A stretch of 64,000 bases of DNA from Bacillaceae bacterium OF18-1A (GCA_027694045.1 JAQEWB010000009.1:1-64000); one strand, 5' to 3'; shown: positions 52,462 to 61,811, counted from the first letter of the stretch. Numbers and translations are program-made. The notes: generated by a model from the sequence alone, not told the origin.

Positions 52462-53661
52462 ATGAAAAAAGTCTCAGTACCATCGCTTTTGTTAATGATT
52501 ATTCTTGTCGCATTTCCGCAAATTAGTGAAACGATTTACACACCGTCTTTACCGGACATTTCAAAGGCGTTACATGTAAGTAATAATGAGGTGCAGTTAA
52601 CACTTAGTGTGTATTTTGCTGGATTTGCTTTAGGTGTATTTTTTATTGGATGGCTATCAGATATAATTGGCCGTCGCCCAGCAATGTTATTTGGAATTGT
52701 TGTATATGGCGTTGGGAGTTTCTTATGCTTTATTGCAAATTCCATTGAAGTTTTATTGGTAAGTCGTTTTATTCAAGCGTTTGGAGCAAGTGCTGGTTCA
52801 GTGGTAACACAAACGATTCTACGTGAAAGTGTAGAAGGGCATAAGAGGCATGTTATGTTTGCTCAAATTTCGGCAGTTATTGCTTTTACACCAGCGATAG
52901 GACCGTTAATTGGTGGCTTTCTTGATCAAATGTTTGGATTTAAAATCGTATTTTTAAGTTTAGTAGTTATGAGTGTCGGAATTTTTCTGTATACATTTGT
53001 TTTCCTTCCCGAAACAAAGCCGGACACAGTAACGAATAAAATAAATGTATTTTCAGTCTCGAAGAGGTTAATTACAAATCCGAAAGTAGTAACATATGGG
53101 CTATTAATTGGAGGAGCAAATGGTGTTTTATTTAGCTATTATGCAGAAGCGCCGTTTATCTTTATTGAATACTTTCAATTATCGCCTAGTATGTATGGAT
53201 TTCTAGGAATTGTTGTAGCGTCTGCTTCTATTGTTGGAGCGAAAGTTTCAAAACGTTTATTTGCTACTTATAAACCAGAGAAAATTATATATATCGGTTG
53301 TGTTGTAATGATAGGGGGAGCTATCCTTTTATCTGTTATTACGTTTGTTGGATCGAATCCAAACGTAATATATATGATTGGATTTTTAGTAGCGATGTTT
53401 ATATTGCTATTAGGAATTGGAGTCGCGTTACCTAATTGTTTAAGTTTAGCGTTAGTAGATTTTCAAGACGTTATTGGTACAGCGGGAGCATTGTTTAGCC
53501 TGGGGTACTATATAGTAGTGACAGTGACAATTGTGGGAATGAGTAAGATTCATACAGGTTCGTTACTGGTGATGCCACTTTATTTTCTGGCTATAGTAGT
53601 TGTAATGTCAGTGTTTACTAGGGTATTTATTTTGGAGAAACAAACTTCAAAATTAATTTGA
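52462..53661 (+). CDS. Bcr/CflA-type multidrug efflux MFS transporter
   Basis: 399 residues, 12 membrane segments. DHA1/Bcr-CflA features: QISETIYTPSLPDISKALHVS near the N-terminus, motif A GWLSDIIGRRPAMLFG, RFIQAFGASAGSVVTQTILRE and AVIAFTPAIGPLIGG (motif C-like). It should export drugs such as bicyclomycin- or chloramphenicol-like compounds by proton antiport; the substrate is unproven. Its ribosome site AGGAGGG lies 8 bases before the ATG and is complementary to upstream segments in the leader. Confidence 0.92.
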   Translation: MKKVSVPSLLLMIILVAFPQISETIYTPSLPDISKALHVSNNEVQLTLSVYFAGFALGVFFIGWLSDIIGRRPAMLFGIVVYGVGSFLCFIANSIEVLLVSRFIQAFGASAGSVVTQTILRESVEGHKRHVMFAQISAVIAFTPAIGPLIGGFLDQMFGFKIVFLSLVVMSVGIFLYTFVFLPETKPDTVTNKINVFSVSKRLITNPKVVTYGLLIGGANGVLFSYYAEAPFIFIEYFQLSPSMYGFLGIVVASASIVGAKVSKRLFATYKPEKIIYIGCVVMIGGAILLSVITFVGSNPNVIYMIGFLVAMFILLLGIGVALPNCLSLALVDFQDVIGTAGALFSLGYYIVVTVTIVGMSKIHTGSLLVMPLYFLAIVVVMSVFTRVFILEKQTSKLI

Positions 53662-53668
53662 AAATGGT

Positions 53669-53700
53669 AAAAGAGTCTCATTTGTAATGAGGCTCTTTTT
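53669..53700 (+). terminator. Terminator of the efflux gene
   Basis: AGAGTCTCAT and ATGAGGCTCT (one G-T pair) with T5. Confidence 0.85.
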
Positions 53701-53790
53701 GCCATTTTAATAAATTATAGGTATGAATATGTAATTAATGTTAAAATATAACAAAGTTGTATAGTTATAGATTTTAAAGGAGGAGAAAAT

Positions 53791-54345
53791 ATGTTAATGA
53801 ATCTAGCATGCGCTCTACTACTTATTTCAGGGCTAATTATAGTTGTAAGAAAAACTTTCATTGTAAACCACTATCTTTGTAATTTAATGGCTTTCTTTTG
53901 TGTTTATATGACAACGTCTTCTTATATGCTAAATCAACTTTCATTAGTAAAAACAATAGTTATAATGGGTTTGTTGTTTGTAACTTTAGTTCTCGTATAC
54001 TCACATTTTGATATTAGAGGGCTAGCCTTTAATGACTATACAGTATTTAATTTACCTTCTAACCGAGTGAGTATGCTAGTGAAAGAAGGACTTGTTGAAG
54101 AAAACATAGAATTCAATTTAGATAAAAATAACATTTGTTTATCGGGATTGCCAACTAAGATTCGAATTTTAAATAGGCCGTTTCATACTACTAATATTCT
54201 ATTTAGAAAATGTCCGGATGATATGAAGGGGGAAATTAAAAATATTATTGAGCGAAAGATAAAAGCTGAAGAGAAGAGTTTTCCGCTTTCTGGCGTATTG
54301 TTGATTGTATTAGGAGTAATAATATTTTTTGTTGAAAAATTATAA
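53791..54345 (+). CDS. Uncharacterised membrane protein
   Basis: 184 residues. Membrane segments at about 5-20, 29-45 and 52-70, then a soluble middle part (about 72-160) and a last segment (LSGVLLIVLGVIIFFVEKL). AAGGAGGAG precedes the ATG. Not recognised. The acetyltransferase gene follows by 48 bases. Confidence 0.7.
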   Translation: MLMNLACALLLISGLIIVVRKTFIVNHYLCNLMAFFCVYMTTSSYMLNQLSLVKTIVIMGLLFVTLVLVYSHFDIRGLAFNDYTVFNLPSNRVSMLVKEGLVEENIEFNLDKNNICLSGLPTKIRILNRPFHTTNILFRKCPDDMKGEIKNIIERKIKAEEKSFPLSGVLLIVLGVIIFFVEKL

Positions 54346-54393
54346 TTTTTAATTATAACAATTTTATTGTTTAGTAAAAAAGAGGTGGAATGT

Positions 54394-55341
54394 ATGAAGA
54401 ACTTAGTAAACAATTTAAGTACTAAAGCAACCACACAAGAAGATCTACAACAAATTTTAAAACTATGTAAGATTTACGATCAAGCCATTTACGGTGAAGT
54501 TGATACAACGGTAGAAGATATTCTTAATTCATGGAGAGGTATTGATATTAGTAAAAGCTCTTACGTTGTTAAGAATGAGGAAGAAGTAATTGTTTACGGC
54601 ATTCTGACAGGGAATGAAAAACAATTTCCATCTGCTGTACTGATTCATCCTAAGTATATGAATCAAGGTATTGAACAAGTAATATGGTCAAAGCTTGTAG
54701 AGCGTGCTACGGATCTTGTTAGTAATTCGTCTTGCTCGAATGGCACGATTATAACACAGGCAAATAATTTCTATGAGGAAAAAATATTAGAAGAAGATGG
54801 ATTTATCCCAACTCGTATATGGTGGGGAATGGGGATTGAATTGAACTCAAATGTGCCAATACCACTATGGCCAAATGGTGTTACAGTGCGACATTACATA
54901 CCTGGTGTGGATGATAAGAGATTACATGAAGCTTTTAATGAAGTCTTTGCAGATCACTGGAATTCCAAACCTTCAACGTTTGAAGAGTTTATGAAGCGTA
55001 CTGGAAGAGAGGGATTTCATCCTACATTATGGTCATTAGCGATGGTTGAGGATGAAGTAGTTGGTTTTGTCTTTAGTAAAAAAGGTGCTGACAATAAAGC
55101 AGAAATTACTCACTTAGGTGTAAGGCGTTCTAAGAGAAAACAAGGATTAGGGTTAGGGTTGTTACATCATGCATTCTATCAATTGTACGAAGAGGGAATT
55201 TCAAAGGTTCACCTCAGTGTAGATTCTGAAAACCTTACAGGCGCACCTCGTGTATATGAAGCAGCTGGAATGGAAGTACAGAGTAAATTTGTCCGTTTTG
55301 ATAAGGAAGTTTTTGTAGAAAATAAAGAAGAAGTCCAGTGA
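54394..55341 (+). CDS. Tandem-domain GNAT acetyltransferase
   Basis: 315 residues with two GNAT-like halves. The N-terminal one (SYVVKNEEEVIVYGILTG, IHPKYMNQGIEQVIWSKLVE) is degenerate; the C-terminal one has a clear acetyl-CoA loop, EITHLGVRRSKRKQGLGLGLLHHAFYQL, and VHLSVDSENLTGAPRVYEAAGMEV. The pattern resembles mycothiol synthase-type double GNATs, but the substrate is unknown. The ATG at 54394 follows GAGGTGG; the longer frame from 54367 is rejected. Confidence 0.88.
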   Translation: MKNLVNNLSTKATTQEDLQQILKLCKIYDQAIYGEVDTTVEDILNSWRGIDISKSSYVVKNEEEVIVYGILTGNEKQFPSAVLIHPKYMNQGIEQVIWSKLVERATDLVSNSSCSNGTIITQANNFYEEKILEEDGFIPTRIWWGMGIELNSNVPIPLWPNGVTVRHYIPGVDDKRLHEAFNEVFADHWNSKPSTFEEFMKRTGREGFHPTLWSLAMVEDEVVGFVFSKKGADNKAEITHLGVRRSKRKQGLGLGLLHHAFYQLYEEGISKVHLSVDSENLTGAPRVYEAAGMEVQSKFVRFDKEVFVENKEEVQ

Positions 55342-55367
55342 TAAATTACTGGACTTCTTTGTTTTTT
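55328..55367 (+). terminator. Terminator overlapping the acetyltransferase stop
   Basis: AAGAAGTCCAGT and ACTGGACTTCTT with T6 after; the left arm lies within the last codons. Confidence 0.85.
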
Positions 55368-55369
55368 AT

Positions 55370-55839
55370 TGATTAGGCCTGTTCGAATGTATCAAGTATG
55401 CATAGGTGAATGGTTTTACTAATATATTAAAATTAAAAGTGGAATTCATTTGAATGACATGTATTATGAAACCGAGGAAGGGATTTGCTTCTCGGTTATT
55501 TATATTGTAATAATATAAATGCTAGAATCATGTTGAATAGATGTATTTTATTGTTAATTAAGTTAAAGATTAATCAGATTTATGCATATTAATTTATTGA
55601 AAAAATAATTGAATTTTTCAGATAAATGAATTAATATAAAATAAGTAATTTTAAGATTTATAGATTACTAGAAGATGGGCGCTTTTGGAAATATCATAAG
55701 AGGCAGGAAACGATTTTAGGATAGCTTTAATGCTAGTGTAAAATGACGTTTGCTTCATCATTTTCAGGGCCAAAAGGAATTAGGGTAAAGCATCTTGTTT
55801 TAAAATGCGGCTATGAATCATCTAAGAGGGGGAAGTGAA
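55370..55839 (+). other. 470-bp leader region of the amino-acid permease
   Basis: No gene seen. A hairpin (AACCGAG-x-AAG / CTT-x-CTCGGTT, about 55471-55498) stands in the first half. Between about 55670 and 55800 there are several short pairings (TAGCTTTAATGCTA, AAATGACGTTTGCTTCATCATTT) of a kind expected in a structured mRNA leader, but I could not match it to a known riboswitch or T-box. Confidence 0.35.
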
Positions 55840-57231
55840 GTGGCAAACAAAGAATTGAAAAGAGGTTTAGAAGCACGTCATATTCAAATGATTGCTTTAG
55901 GCGGAACGATTGGTGTTGGTTTATTTATGGGGTCAGCCAGCACGATTAAATGGACAGGTCCGTCAGTAATGCTTGCTTATGCAATTGCAGGTATTTTTAT
56001 CTTCTTCATCATGCGTGCCATGGGGGAAATGTTGTATATGGAGCCAAGTACAGGCTCATTTGCGACGTTCGGTCATAAGTATATTCACCCGTTAGCTGGT
56101 TATATGACAGCATGGAGTAACTGGTTCCAGTGGGTTATCGTTGGGATGTCAGAGATTATCGCAGTTGGAGCGTACATGCAATATTGGTTCCCGGATTTAC
56201 CAGCATGGATACCAGGTATTATCGCAATGGTTATTCTTGGTGCTGCTAACTTAATTTCTGTTAAGTCATTTGGTGAATTTGAATTTTGGTTTGCAATGAT
56301 CAAAATCGTTACGATTCTATTAATGATTATTGCAGGTTTCGGTCTTATCTTCTTCGGAATTGGTAATGGTGGAGAAGCGATTGGGATATCTAATCTTTGG
56401 TCAAATGGTGGTTTCTTTACAGGTGGTTTTTCAGGATTCTTCTTTGCATTATCACTTGTAGTTGGAGCGTATCAAGGCGTGGAGTTAATCGGGATTACTG
56501 CTGGTGAAGCGAAAAATCCAAAGAAGACGCTTACAAGAGCGATTCAAAGTACAATTTGGCGTATTTTAATATTCTATATTGGTGCTATTTTCGTTATTGT
56601 AACTGTGTATCCTTGGGATCAATTAAGTACAATTGGTAGCCCGTTCGTAGCGACGTTTGCGAAGGTTGGTATTACGGCAGCAGCTGGACTTATTAACTTC
56701 GTTGTTATTACAGCGGCAATGTCTGGTTGTAATAGTGGTATTTATAGTGCTGGGCGTATGCTTTATACGTTAGGGGTAAATGGACAAGCACCGAAATATT
56801 TCACGAAACTTTCTGGAAATGGTGTGCCTTTATTCGGTACAGTTGGTGTAATTATCGGTTTAGCTGTCGGTGTTGTATTAAGTTATATTGCACCGAAAAA
56901 TTTATTCGTATATGTATATAGTGCGAGTGTACTTCCTGGTATGGTACCGTGGTTCGTTATATTAATTAGTCAAATTCGTTTTAGAAAAGCAAAGGGAGCA
57001 GAGATGAAAGATCATCCGTTCAAAATGCCATTTGCTCCTGTTACAAACTATTTAACGATTGCCTTTTTAATTATGGTATTAATCGGTATGTGGTTTAACG
57101 ATGATACTCGCGTTTCACTAGTTGTAGGTATTATTTTCTTAGCTATCGTTACAATTAGTTTCTATGCTTTCGGAATAGGAAAGCGAGCTCCGTTAGAAGT
57201 TCCAAATGATCAAGAGATTTCAAGTAAATAA
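55840..57231 (+). CDS. Amino acid permease (APC superfamily)
   Basis: 463 residues, 12 membrane segments. AAT-family features: [28 protein letters not shown] at the start, [40 protein letters not shown], and GYQGVE-like [26 protein letters not shown]. It imports an amino acid with protons; specificity (alanine, proline or a basic residue) is not clear. I take the GTG at 55840, which has GAGGGGG in place, over an ATG at 55813 without a ribosome site. Confidence 0.92.
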   Translation: MANKELKRGLEARHIQMIALGGTIGVGLFMGSASTIKWTGPSVMLAYAIAGIFIFFIMRAMGEMLYMEPSTGSFATFGHKYIHPLAGYMTAWSNWFQWVIVGMSEIIAVGAYMQYWFPDLPAWIPGIIAMVILGAANLISVKSFGEFEFWFAMIKIVTILLMIIAGFGLIFFGIGNGGEAIGISNLWSNGGFFTGGFSGFFFALSLVVGAYQGVELIGITAGEAKNPKKTLTRAIQSTIWRILIFYIGAIFVIVTVYPWDQLSTIGSPFVATFAKVGITAAAGLINFVVITAAMSGCNSGIYSAGRMLYTLGVNGQAPKYFTKLSGNGVPLFGTVGVIIGLAVGVVLSYIAPKNLFVYVYSASVLPGMVPWFVILISQIRFRKAKGAEMKDHPFKMPFAPVTNYLTIAFLIMVLIGMWFNDDTRVSLVVGIIFLAIVTISFYAFGIGKRAPLEVPNDQEISSK

Positions 57232-57238
57232 AGATAAC

Positions 57239-57275
57239 AAAAAGTCCGATTTCTTATTTAGAAATCGGACTTTTT
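57239..57275. terminator. Bidirectional terminator
   Basis: 15-base perfect arms with A5/T5 ends between the permease and the convergent oxidoreductase gene. Confidence 0.9.
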
Positions 57276-57277
57276 TA

Positions 57278-58297
57278 TTAAAATTCCTCTAATACAATCT
57301 TCCCAATTGTACGTCCACTCTCAAGTAATGCATGTGCTTTTTTAAGGTTTTCTGCATTGATCGGTGTTAACGTATCGTTTAAAGTTGTATGAAGTGTACC
57401 TTCGTCTAATAGCTCACTTACTTTATTTAATAATTCGTGTTGTGTAATCATATCACCAGTTTCGTACATTGCTTTCGTAAACATAAATTCCCAAACGAAT
57501 GTAGCACTCTTGCTTTTTAAAACACCCATTTCAAGAGGATGCTCATTTTCTACAATAGAACAAATTTTTCCTTGTGGTTTAATGAGATCACTCATTGCTT
57601 GCCAATGTTGATCTGTATTGTTTAGGCAGAAGATGTAATCTACATCATTGAATCCAACACTTTGTATCTGCTCTTTTAAAGGTTTATGATGGTTAATTGT
57701 ATAGTCAGCACCGAACTTTTTCACCCAGTCTATCGTTTCAGGGCGAGAAGCAGTTGTGATTACATTTAGTCCAGCCCATTTCGCTAATTGAATAGCGATT
57801 GAACCAACGCCACCAGCTCCGCCGATAATTAAAATGTTTTTAAATGTATTTGTTTCTTTTTTATTATAATCAATTCCTAAACGTTCGAATAAACCTTCCC
57901 ATGCGGTAATCGCTGTTAAAGGAATTGCTGCAGATTCAGCATTACTTAAAGTTTTTGGTTTTTTACCAACGATTCTTTCATCAACTACGTGGTATTCACT
58001 ATATGTACCTTGTCTCGTAATGCTACCAGCGTAAAAGACTTCATCACCTTCTTTAAATAACGTACAACTTTCACCAGTTTGTACGACAACACCGCTAGCA
58101 TCCCAGCCAAGTATTTTTGCTATATCTTCTTTTTTATCTTTCGGAGAGCGAACTTTTGTATCAACCGGGTTAACGGAAATTGCGTTAACTTTAACGAGTA
58201 TATCTCTTCCTGTGGCAACAGGTTTTTCAACCTCAATATCAATTAAACTGTTTTCGTTTTCGATAGGTAAGTATTCGTGTAAACCAATTGCTTTCAT
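57278..58297 (-). CDS. Zinc-less alcohol dehydrogenase / quinone reductase (MDR)
   Basis: 339 residues. N-terminal MKAIGLHEYLPIENENSLID and NAISVNPVDTKVRSPKD, LGWDASGVVVQTG, GDEVFYAGS; the NADPH site is ILIIGGAGGVGSIAIQLAKWAGLN; C-terminal ALLESGRTIGKIVLEEF. It belongs to the ZADH/YfmJ-like or zinc-binding alcohol dehydrogenase family protein group; it probably reduces quinones or enals. The ATG at 58297 follows GGAGGG; the longer frame from 58327 is rejected. Confidence 0.9.
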   Translation of the reverse strand: MKAIGLHEYLPIENENSLIDIEVEKPVATGRDILVKVNAISVNPVDTKVRSPKDKKEDIAKILGWDASGVVVQTGESCTLFKEGDEVFYAGSITRQGTYSEYHVVDERIVGKKPKTLSNAESAAIPLTAITAWEGLFERLGIDYNKKETNTFKNILIIGGAGGVGSIAIQLAKWAGLNVITTASRPETIDWVKKFGADYTINHHKPLKEQIQSVGFNDVDYIFCLNNTDQHWQAMSDLIKPQGKICSIVENEHPLEMGVLKSKSATFVWEFMFTKAMYETGDMITQHELLNKVSELLDEGTLHTTLNDTLTPINAENLKKAHALLESGRTIGKIVLEEF

Positions 58298-58364
58298 TTT
58301 TATTCCCTCCATTAAAGTAAAAATCATTTACTTCTATATTATAGATGGTGAAATACTGTTATGT

Positions 58365-58407
58365 AAAAAAGTACATCCTTTTTATAGTGAGAAAGGATGT
58401 ACTTTTT
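58365..58407. terminator. Terminator of the gene at 58410
   Basis: 15-base arms (58368-58382, 58392-58406) with A/T ends, just beyond the minus-strand stop. Confidence 0.88.
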
Positions 58408-58409
58408 GA

Positions 58410-58922
58410 TTAAATAATCTTTTTAAATAAGTTATAGACTTTTTTCGAATTGGTCTCATTTAACTGGTAATACGTAAGGTTTACATCATCAGGAGTATCT
58501 TGCTGAGCAATCATCACTTCGCTACTGTCGTGATCAACTACCCATATGAAATATTTTTTATAAGTCCCATCCTTGAAAGTAATCCACATATCAAAATCGA
58601 TTAAATCTGACCCTTCTTCATCTAATGTTAATTTCCCTTTTTTTGCGGTATCCATACTGTTAATAAATGTTTTTAATTCATCTGTTTTTGTGAGAAAGAT
58701 ATCCTTTTTTGTTTTAATGGATTCTACATGTATATCTTTTATTTCCTGTTTTCCTAAAAAGACAGGGGGCTCCTTTGGGTCTCTTTGCGTTGAAATAATA
58801 GTAGCTTTCTTCTTTGGTTTATTTTCTGCATAGAAGTCTTGAATAGATTTTCCAGAGCTTACAAACCATACGATTCCACAAATAATCAATGTGCTACCAA
58901 GCAATAAAATGATTTTCTTAAT
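58410..58922 (-). CDS. Uncharacterised anchored protein, probable ATT start
   Basis: 170 residues with an N-terminal anchor or signal peptide (KKIILLLGSTLIICGIVWFV) and a soluble extracellular part ending NSKKVYNLFKKII. Not recognised. AGAGGAG lies eight bases before an ATT at 58922, followed by AAG AAA, so the natural N-terminus reads (M)KKIILLLGST. The only ordinary alternative is a TTG at 58904, which lacks a ribosome site and would start inside the hydrophobic core. Confidence 0.7.
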   Translation of the reverse strand: MKKIILLLGSTLIICGIVWFVSSGKSIQDFYAENKPKKKATIISTQRDPKEPPVFLGKQEIKDIHVESIKTKKDIFLTKTDELKTFINSMDTAKKGKLTLDEEGSDLIDFDMWITFKDGTYKKYFIWVVDHDSSEVMIAQQDTPDDVNLTYYQLNETNSKKVYNLFKKII

Positions 58923-58993
58923 AGAATATTCTCCTCTCTATTACTTCGTGTGAAGAGTTTTTCTATTAATATATGATAGGTAAGCGTAAAGTA

Positions 58994-59458
58994 TTATAGT
59001 TGAACTTGGTTATGGTTCACAGTTTTTATAGGGCGATCAACGAGTAAATTGTAAGTGAGCCCAATTAATACGAAAACACCGCCGATAATCTTTCCAGTTG
59101 AGAGTTCATTTGTTAGAAAGAAATCAATGATAGTCCCCGCAAATAATTGTCCGATAAAGATGAGTAACGTTAAATAAAATGCTGATATTTTAGGTGTGAT
59201 GTAGTTGGATAATGAGATAACGATAACACCTACTAATCCGCCTAAGTAAACAGCGATAGGAATAGATTGCAATGTATGACTAGGAATATACAATGAATCT
59301 GAACTGAACATTAAAAATAACATAGAGAAAAATAAGCCAGTAATATAATTAAAAAACGTGCCTTCCCAATTGCCAATTTTTTTTGCTAAATTCGCGTTAA
59401 TAATTCTAGCAACAACGATAGAAACACCAGCTAAAATAGCGATCGTAATATATAACAT
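58994..59458 (-). CDS. DMT family transporter half (YdcZ/DUF606 type)
   Basis: 154 residues with five hydrophobic segments; DUF606/YdcZ layout with LYITIAILAGVSIVVARIINANLAKKIG and GQLFAGTIIDFFLTNELSTGKIIGGVFVLIGL. Such small DMT proteins work as pairs. The partner gene lies 13 bases upstream. Function and substrate unknown. Confidence 0.87.
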   Translation of the reverse strand: MLYITIAILAGVSIVVARIINANLAKKIGNWEGTFFNYITGLFFSMLFLMFSSDSLYIPSHTLQSIPIAVYLGGLVGVIVISLSNYITPKISAFYLTLLIFIGQLFAGTIIDFFLTNELSTGKIIGGVFVLIGLTYNLLVDRPIKTVNHNQVQL

Positions 59459-59471
59459 TTTCTTGCCCCCA

Positions 59472-59894
59472 TTAATAAATTGTCATGATTATAATTCCGG
59501 AAGAGATGAAACATAATCCAATTAGTTTTTTCTTTTCAAACTTTGCAACTTTCATTCCTAATAAGCCGAAATGATCAATAACGATGGAAGCGATAGATTG
59601 ACCGAGTAAACTTAATGCAATCGTAATAGAAGCACCAAGGACGGAGAAACTTATATTATTAAAAAGAACAGTGAATACTCCAATCGCTCCAGCGCTATAT
59701 AAAAAAAGTGGAATACTTTTATCAAAATGAATTTTATTTTTGTTCATAATTAAAACGATAACAACGGCTATTAAACCGACAAGATGAATAACAACGCTCG
59801 CTGTATACTTGCCAATTAACTCAGATAAAATCCCATTCAGTGGAAGCATAACGGCGATGAGCACCCCAATAAAGACAGAAAGAAAGTTATACAA
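59472..59894 (-). CDS. DMT family transporter half, partner gene
   Basis: 140 residues, five hydrophobic segments: LSVFIGVLIAVMLPLNGILSELIG and LLGQSIASIVIDHFGLLGMKVAKFEKKKLIGLCFISSGIIIM. Same family as the next gene, so the two probably form a heteromeric transporter. I prefer a TTG start at 59894, eight bases after AAAGGGGAT; the ATG at 59918 has no clear ribosome site. Divergent to the YeiL-like regulator. Confidence 0.85.
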   Translation of the reverse strand: MYNFLSVFIGVLIAVMLPLNGILSELIGKYTASVVIHLVGLIAVVIVLIMNKNKIHFDKSIPLFLYSAGAIGVFTVLFNNISFSVLGASITIALSLLGQSIASIVIDHFGLLGMKVAKFEKKKLIGLCFISSGIIIMTIY

Positions 59895-59954
59895 TGTAAT
59901 ATCCCCTTTATATTTCATATTTGTAATGACTGTATCATGCTGAAATTGTGTATT

Positions 59955-59974
59955 ACTATGACATATGTCATAGT
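59955..59974. promoter_or_regulatory. 20-bp perfect palindrome in the divergent spacer
   Basis: ACTATGACATATGTCATAGT lies between the DMT pair and the Crp/Fnr-type regulator and is the natural candidate for its binding site. Confidence 0.7.
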
Positions 59975-60026
59975 GGAAGAAGAAAATTTTGATTACAATG
60001 GGGATGAGTTGTAAAGGTGGGGGACT

Positions 60027-60719
60027 ATGAAGAAAGTATGTAATTCTATTAAATTAGCAGCGTATATGAAGCAAAATAATATTGATTCCTTTTTTAGTCA
60101 TGATATGAAGCCATATATGGAACTTATATTTTTTAAAAAGAATGAGTTTATTTGCAAGGAGAATGAGGAGATAGATTATTTATATTTTTTTGTGGAAGGA
60201 AAAGCGAAAGCATTTAATACATTAAGTAACGGGAAATCTGTATTGTTATGTTTTTATGATAGTTTGCAGCTGTTAGGAGATGTGGAGTTAATTCATTCTC
60301 AAAAGACTGCTTCAAATGTACAAGTGATGGCAGATTCATATTGTGTTGGTTTGCCTTTAGGAAAAGTGAGAAATCAACTATTTCATGATGCGAAATTTTT
60401 ACGATGTATTTGTGGATCATTAGCACATAAATTAAATCGACTTTCCAAAAATAGTACAATTAATTTACTATATCCACTTGAAAATCGACTTGCGAGTTAC
60501 ATGTTAGCAGCAGGGGAACGAGCGGTGCAGCACGGAAATAGAATTGTATTTAGTGGGAATTTAACGGAAATAGCTGAATTGTTAGGAACGAGTTATCGAC
60601 ATTTATTACGTACATTAAATATTTTTTGTGATAAAGAAATTATAAAGAAGAACGATGGTTGCTTTGAAGTAGTAAATGTAGTTGTTTTGAGAGAGTTGGC
60701 TGCGGATGTGTATAAATAG
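60027..60719 (+). CDS. yeiL: Crp/Fnr family regulator, YeiL-like
   Basis: 230 residues. N-terminal cyclic-nucleotide-like sensory barrel: FFKKNEFICKENEEIDYLYFFVEGKAKAFNTLSNGKSVLLCFYDSLQLLGDVEL. C-terminal HTH: ENRLASYMLAAGERAV and GNLTEIAELLGTSYRHLLRTLNIFCDKEIIKK. The order and size match YeiL-like regulators. No Fnr-type N-terminal Cys cluster. AAAGGTGGGG precedes the ATG. It most likely regulates the divergent DMT pair through the palindrome at 59955. Confidence 0.88.
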   Translation: MKKVCNSIKLAAYMKQNNIDSFFSHDMKPYMELIFFKKNEFICKENEEIDYLYFFVEGKAKAFNTLSNGKSVLLCFYDSLQLLGDVELIHSQKTASNVQVMADSYCVGLPLGKVRNQLFHDAKFLRCICGSLAHKLNRLSKNSTINLLYPLENRLASYMLAAGERAVQHGNRIVFSGNLTEIAELLGTSYRHLLRTLNIFCDKEIIKKNDGCFEVVNVVVLRELAADVYK

Positions 60720-60733
60720 GGGGGAGAGTATAA

Positions 60734-61087
60734 ATGATAACACCTATATTTAGAATTTTTGATATTGAAAAAGCAAAGCTATTTTACTTAGATTTTTTAG
60801 GATTTCAACTGGATTGGGAACATCGGTATGAGGAACATATGCCATTGTATATGCAAATTTCGTTACATGATGCTGTAATACATTTATCAGAGCATCATGG
60901 GGATGCTTCGCCAGGCGGTGCAATTCGGGTCAAAATAGATAATGTAAAGGAGTATCATGCTGTATTATTAAGTAAAGAATATGCTTATTCGAATCCTAAT
61001 ATAGAAAAAACACTTTGGGGCACAATTGAATTAACTGTGATCGATCCATTTGCAAATAGGATTACATTGTATGAAGAGAAACTTTAA
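60734..61087 (+). CDS. Glyoxalase-superfamily (VOC) protein
   Basis: 117 residues, single VOC domain of the bleomycin-resistance-like type: PIFRIFDIEKAKLFYLDFLGFQLDWEHRYEEHMPLYMQI, VIHLSEHHGDASPGGAIRV and ELTVIDPFANRITLYE. It probably forms a dimer that binds a small ligand; activity unknown. It starts 14 bases after the YeiL-like gene with GGGGGAGAG as ribosome site, so the two are co-transcribed. Confidence 0.9.
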   Translation: MITPIFRIFDIEKAKLFYLDFLGFQLDWEHRYEEHMPLYMQISLHDAVIHLSEHHGDASPGGAIRVKIDNVKEYHAVLLSKEYAYSNPNIEKTLWGTIELTVIDPFANRITLYEEKL

Positions 61088-61135
61088 AAAACTATATTAA
61101 ATTGAGCAGTTGAGCTAGGTGCTTGATGAATATAT

Positions 61136-61171
61136 AAAAGAGGAGTTCGTAAAATAACGAACTCCTCTTTT
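61136..61171 (+). terminator. Terminator of the yeiL-VOC unit
   Basis: 15-base perfect arms with T4. Confidence 0.92.
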
Positions 61172-61183
61172 ATATATTGTGTG

Positions 61184-61270
61184 GCAAAAAAATAGATCAG
61201 TAGCAGCAACTACTGATCATCCATAGGTACATGAATTAGGAGAGGTCAAACATTTATTAACCTTAGTATA
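61184..61270 (-). ncRNA. Possible small RNA
   Basis: On the minus strand a -10-like TATACT (61265-61270) is followed by about 60 bases and then a hairpin (GATCAGTAG / CTACTGATC, 61195-61218) and T7. This looks like a complete small transcription unit of about 75 nt. No recognisable -35. The rest of 61172-61556 is AT-rich and empty. Confidence 0.35.
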
Positions 61271-61556
61271 ATAGATTTTCATAATTTAATAAACTGAAAA
61301 TTCTTATTTTTTATTGAGAAAGTTTTTTGTATCGAAATATAAAAACTAATCATTTTATTGTTTTTAAAAGTTTTTATATGTTTTTTTTCAAATTTATTAG
61401 AAAATATGTTGTTAGTTTGGATTCACTTTACTAATCTCTCTTTCTATAAAAATATGATAGTTATATTTTGGAAATTTATGATATAGTCTATGTAGGAAAT
61501 ATTTCCTTACACTTGATGATTCTCATAGTCATTACATTTGCAAGAGGGGAGGGGAA

Positions 61557-61811
61557 ATGATTATGAAATTTGATGATCAACGCCTACTAGGAGTTCGATT
61601 AGGTTCTGTGCTTGTAACAGAAGAGAATCAATATTTAGTCATTAAGAAAAAAGAGCATTATGCATTATTAAACATACATAATTTAGAATGCACACATGTA
61701 GAGGTGCAGCTAGAACATATTGAAGAATTGTTGCGGGAAGATTTCCAAGAAAGTATAACGGAGATTATTGCGCCGGAACATATAAAGATTGTTGCGAAGA
61801 ATGTTATATAA
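61557..61811 (+). CDS. Small uncharacterised protein
   Basis: 84 residues, soluble. MKFDDQRLLGVRLGSVLVTEENQYLVIKKKEHYALLNIHNLECT suggests a small beta-barrel start and helical C-terminus. Not recognised. Two possible ATGs (61557, 61563) follow a GAGGGGAGGGG stretch; either is possible. A terminator follows. Confidence 0.7.
   Translation: MIMKFDDQRLLGVRLGSVLVTEENQYLVIKKKEHYALLNIHNLECTHVEVQLEHIEELLREDFQESITEIIAPEHIKIVAKNVI

Noticed and set aside
55640..55839. T-box, lysine, glycine or c-di-AMP riboswitch before the permease
   Set aside because: Characteristic core motifs of these classes were not found.
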